Translations under genes and position numbers: made by a program | In this document: piece by piece, positions 22,727-22,764 of the stretch | Numbering within the stretch: the stretch's first letter is position 1 | Layout of the letters: every line of letters begins with the position of its first letter | Assembly: GCA_937995505.1 (NCBI GenBank) | Contig: CALKJV010000223.1 | Coordinates: 1-22,764 of the forward strand | Direction: 5' to 3' | Source of the DNA: an uncultured Bacteroidia bacterium | GTDB lineage: Bacteria; Bacteroidota; Bacteroidia; SpSt-205 | Length of the DNA: 22,764 bases | Notes under the pieces: model-generated | The model's input: only the letters and a program-made list of their open reading frames with translations | Databases searched by the model: none | Told to the model about the DNA's origin: nothing

Positions 22727-22764
22727 TGCAGCTTCGGTGGGTTGCACTGACCATTAGCCTGCTG
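22726..22764 (+). CDS. N-terminus of a probable exported protein (runs off window)
   Basis: The ATG uses the last base of the preceding stop (TAATG) and opens a frame of 13 codons to the window edge. The residues MQLRWVALTISLL look like the start of a signal peptide. A TonB-dependent receptor or another surface protein would be expected beside a DUF4249-like lipoprotein, but the sequence is too short to show this. Confidence 0.55.
   Translation, partial: MQLRWVALTISLL

Noticed and set aside
1..22764. tRNA genes, CRISPR arrays, insertion sequences, integrase sites
   Set aside because: Gaps between genes are at most about 105 nt and contain only promoter boxes. I see no cloverleaf, regularly spaced repeats, transposase or terminal inverted repeats.

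Overview
The window comes from a Bacteroidota chromosome. The evidence is a TonB with the N-terminal RRNREYGAYLLRKNY motif typical of that phylum, a DUF4249-like lipoprotein, a PolB-like DEDDy exonuclease, a DUF2027/Smr protein, signal peptides of the A-Q cleavage type, no Shine-Dalgarno sequences, and Bacteroidota-type -7 promoter boxes (TAnnTTTG) in front of nearly every transcription unit. Genus or order cannot be read from the sequence. The DNA is dense: no stretch over about 100 bases lacks a gene, and I see no tRNA, rRNA, CRISPR, insertion sequence or clear hairpin terminator.

Layout. (1) 1-532, minus: 5' part of an unidentified exported protein. (2) 638-8049, plus: a tight three-gene unit coding for a 1523-residue exported beta-rich protein of unknown family, a PolB-like 3'-5' exonuclease, and a DUF255 thioredoxin-fold/(alpha/alpha)6 protein. 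(3) 8046-8801, minus, a predicted outer-membrane protein, divergent from (4) 8864-9469, plus, a YciO/YrdC/Sua5-family protein. (5) 14472-9475, minus: a seven-gene run exbB, exbD, exbD, tonB, a second TonB-C-terminal protein, ferritin, and a DUF2027/Smr protein. (6) 14568-20459, plus: rplS, a giant exported TPR-CHAT caspase-like protein, an A-type Fe-S carrier, then rpsF-rpsR-rplI with its own promoter. (7) 21710-20462, minus: a GbsR/MarR-like regulator overlapping an RluA-family pseudouridine synthase. (8) 21719-22764, plus: a DUF4249-like lipoprotein and the first 13 codons of another probable exported protein.

How it works together. The minus-strand run couples energised outer-membrane import (ExbB/ExbD/TonB) with iron storage (ferritin), and the plus-strand Fe-S carrier lies about 4.5 kb from exbB, so iron handling is a theme. 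The translation genes (rplS, rpsF, rpsR, rplI, a t6A-type enzyme, a pseudouridine synthase) form a second theme, with an exported CHAT protein inserted among them.

The most striking signal is regulatory. Nine TAnnTTTG boxes head the transcription units, and at seven of them the last base lies only 3-9 nt from the chosen start codon. This implies leaderless or almost leaderless mRNAs, including two that start with GTG. The same boxes decide several start codons and define an interlocked divergent promoter between the GbsR-like gene and the lipoprotein gene. Three convergent gene pairs end within 5 nt of each other or overlap. No convincing new defence or mobile system is visible. The best uncharacterised proteins are the 1523-residue exported protein and the exported TPR-CHAT protein.
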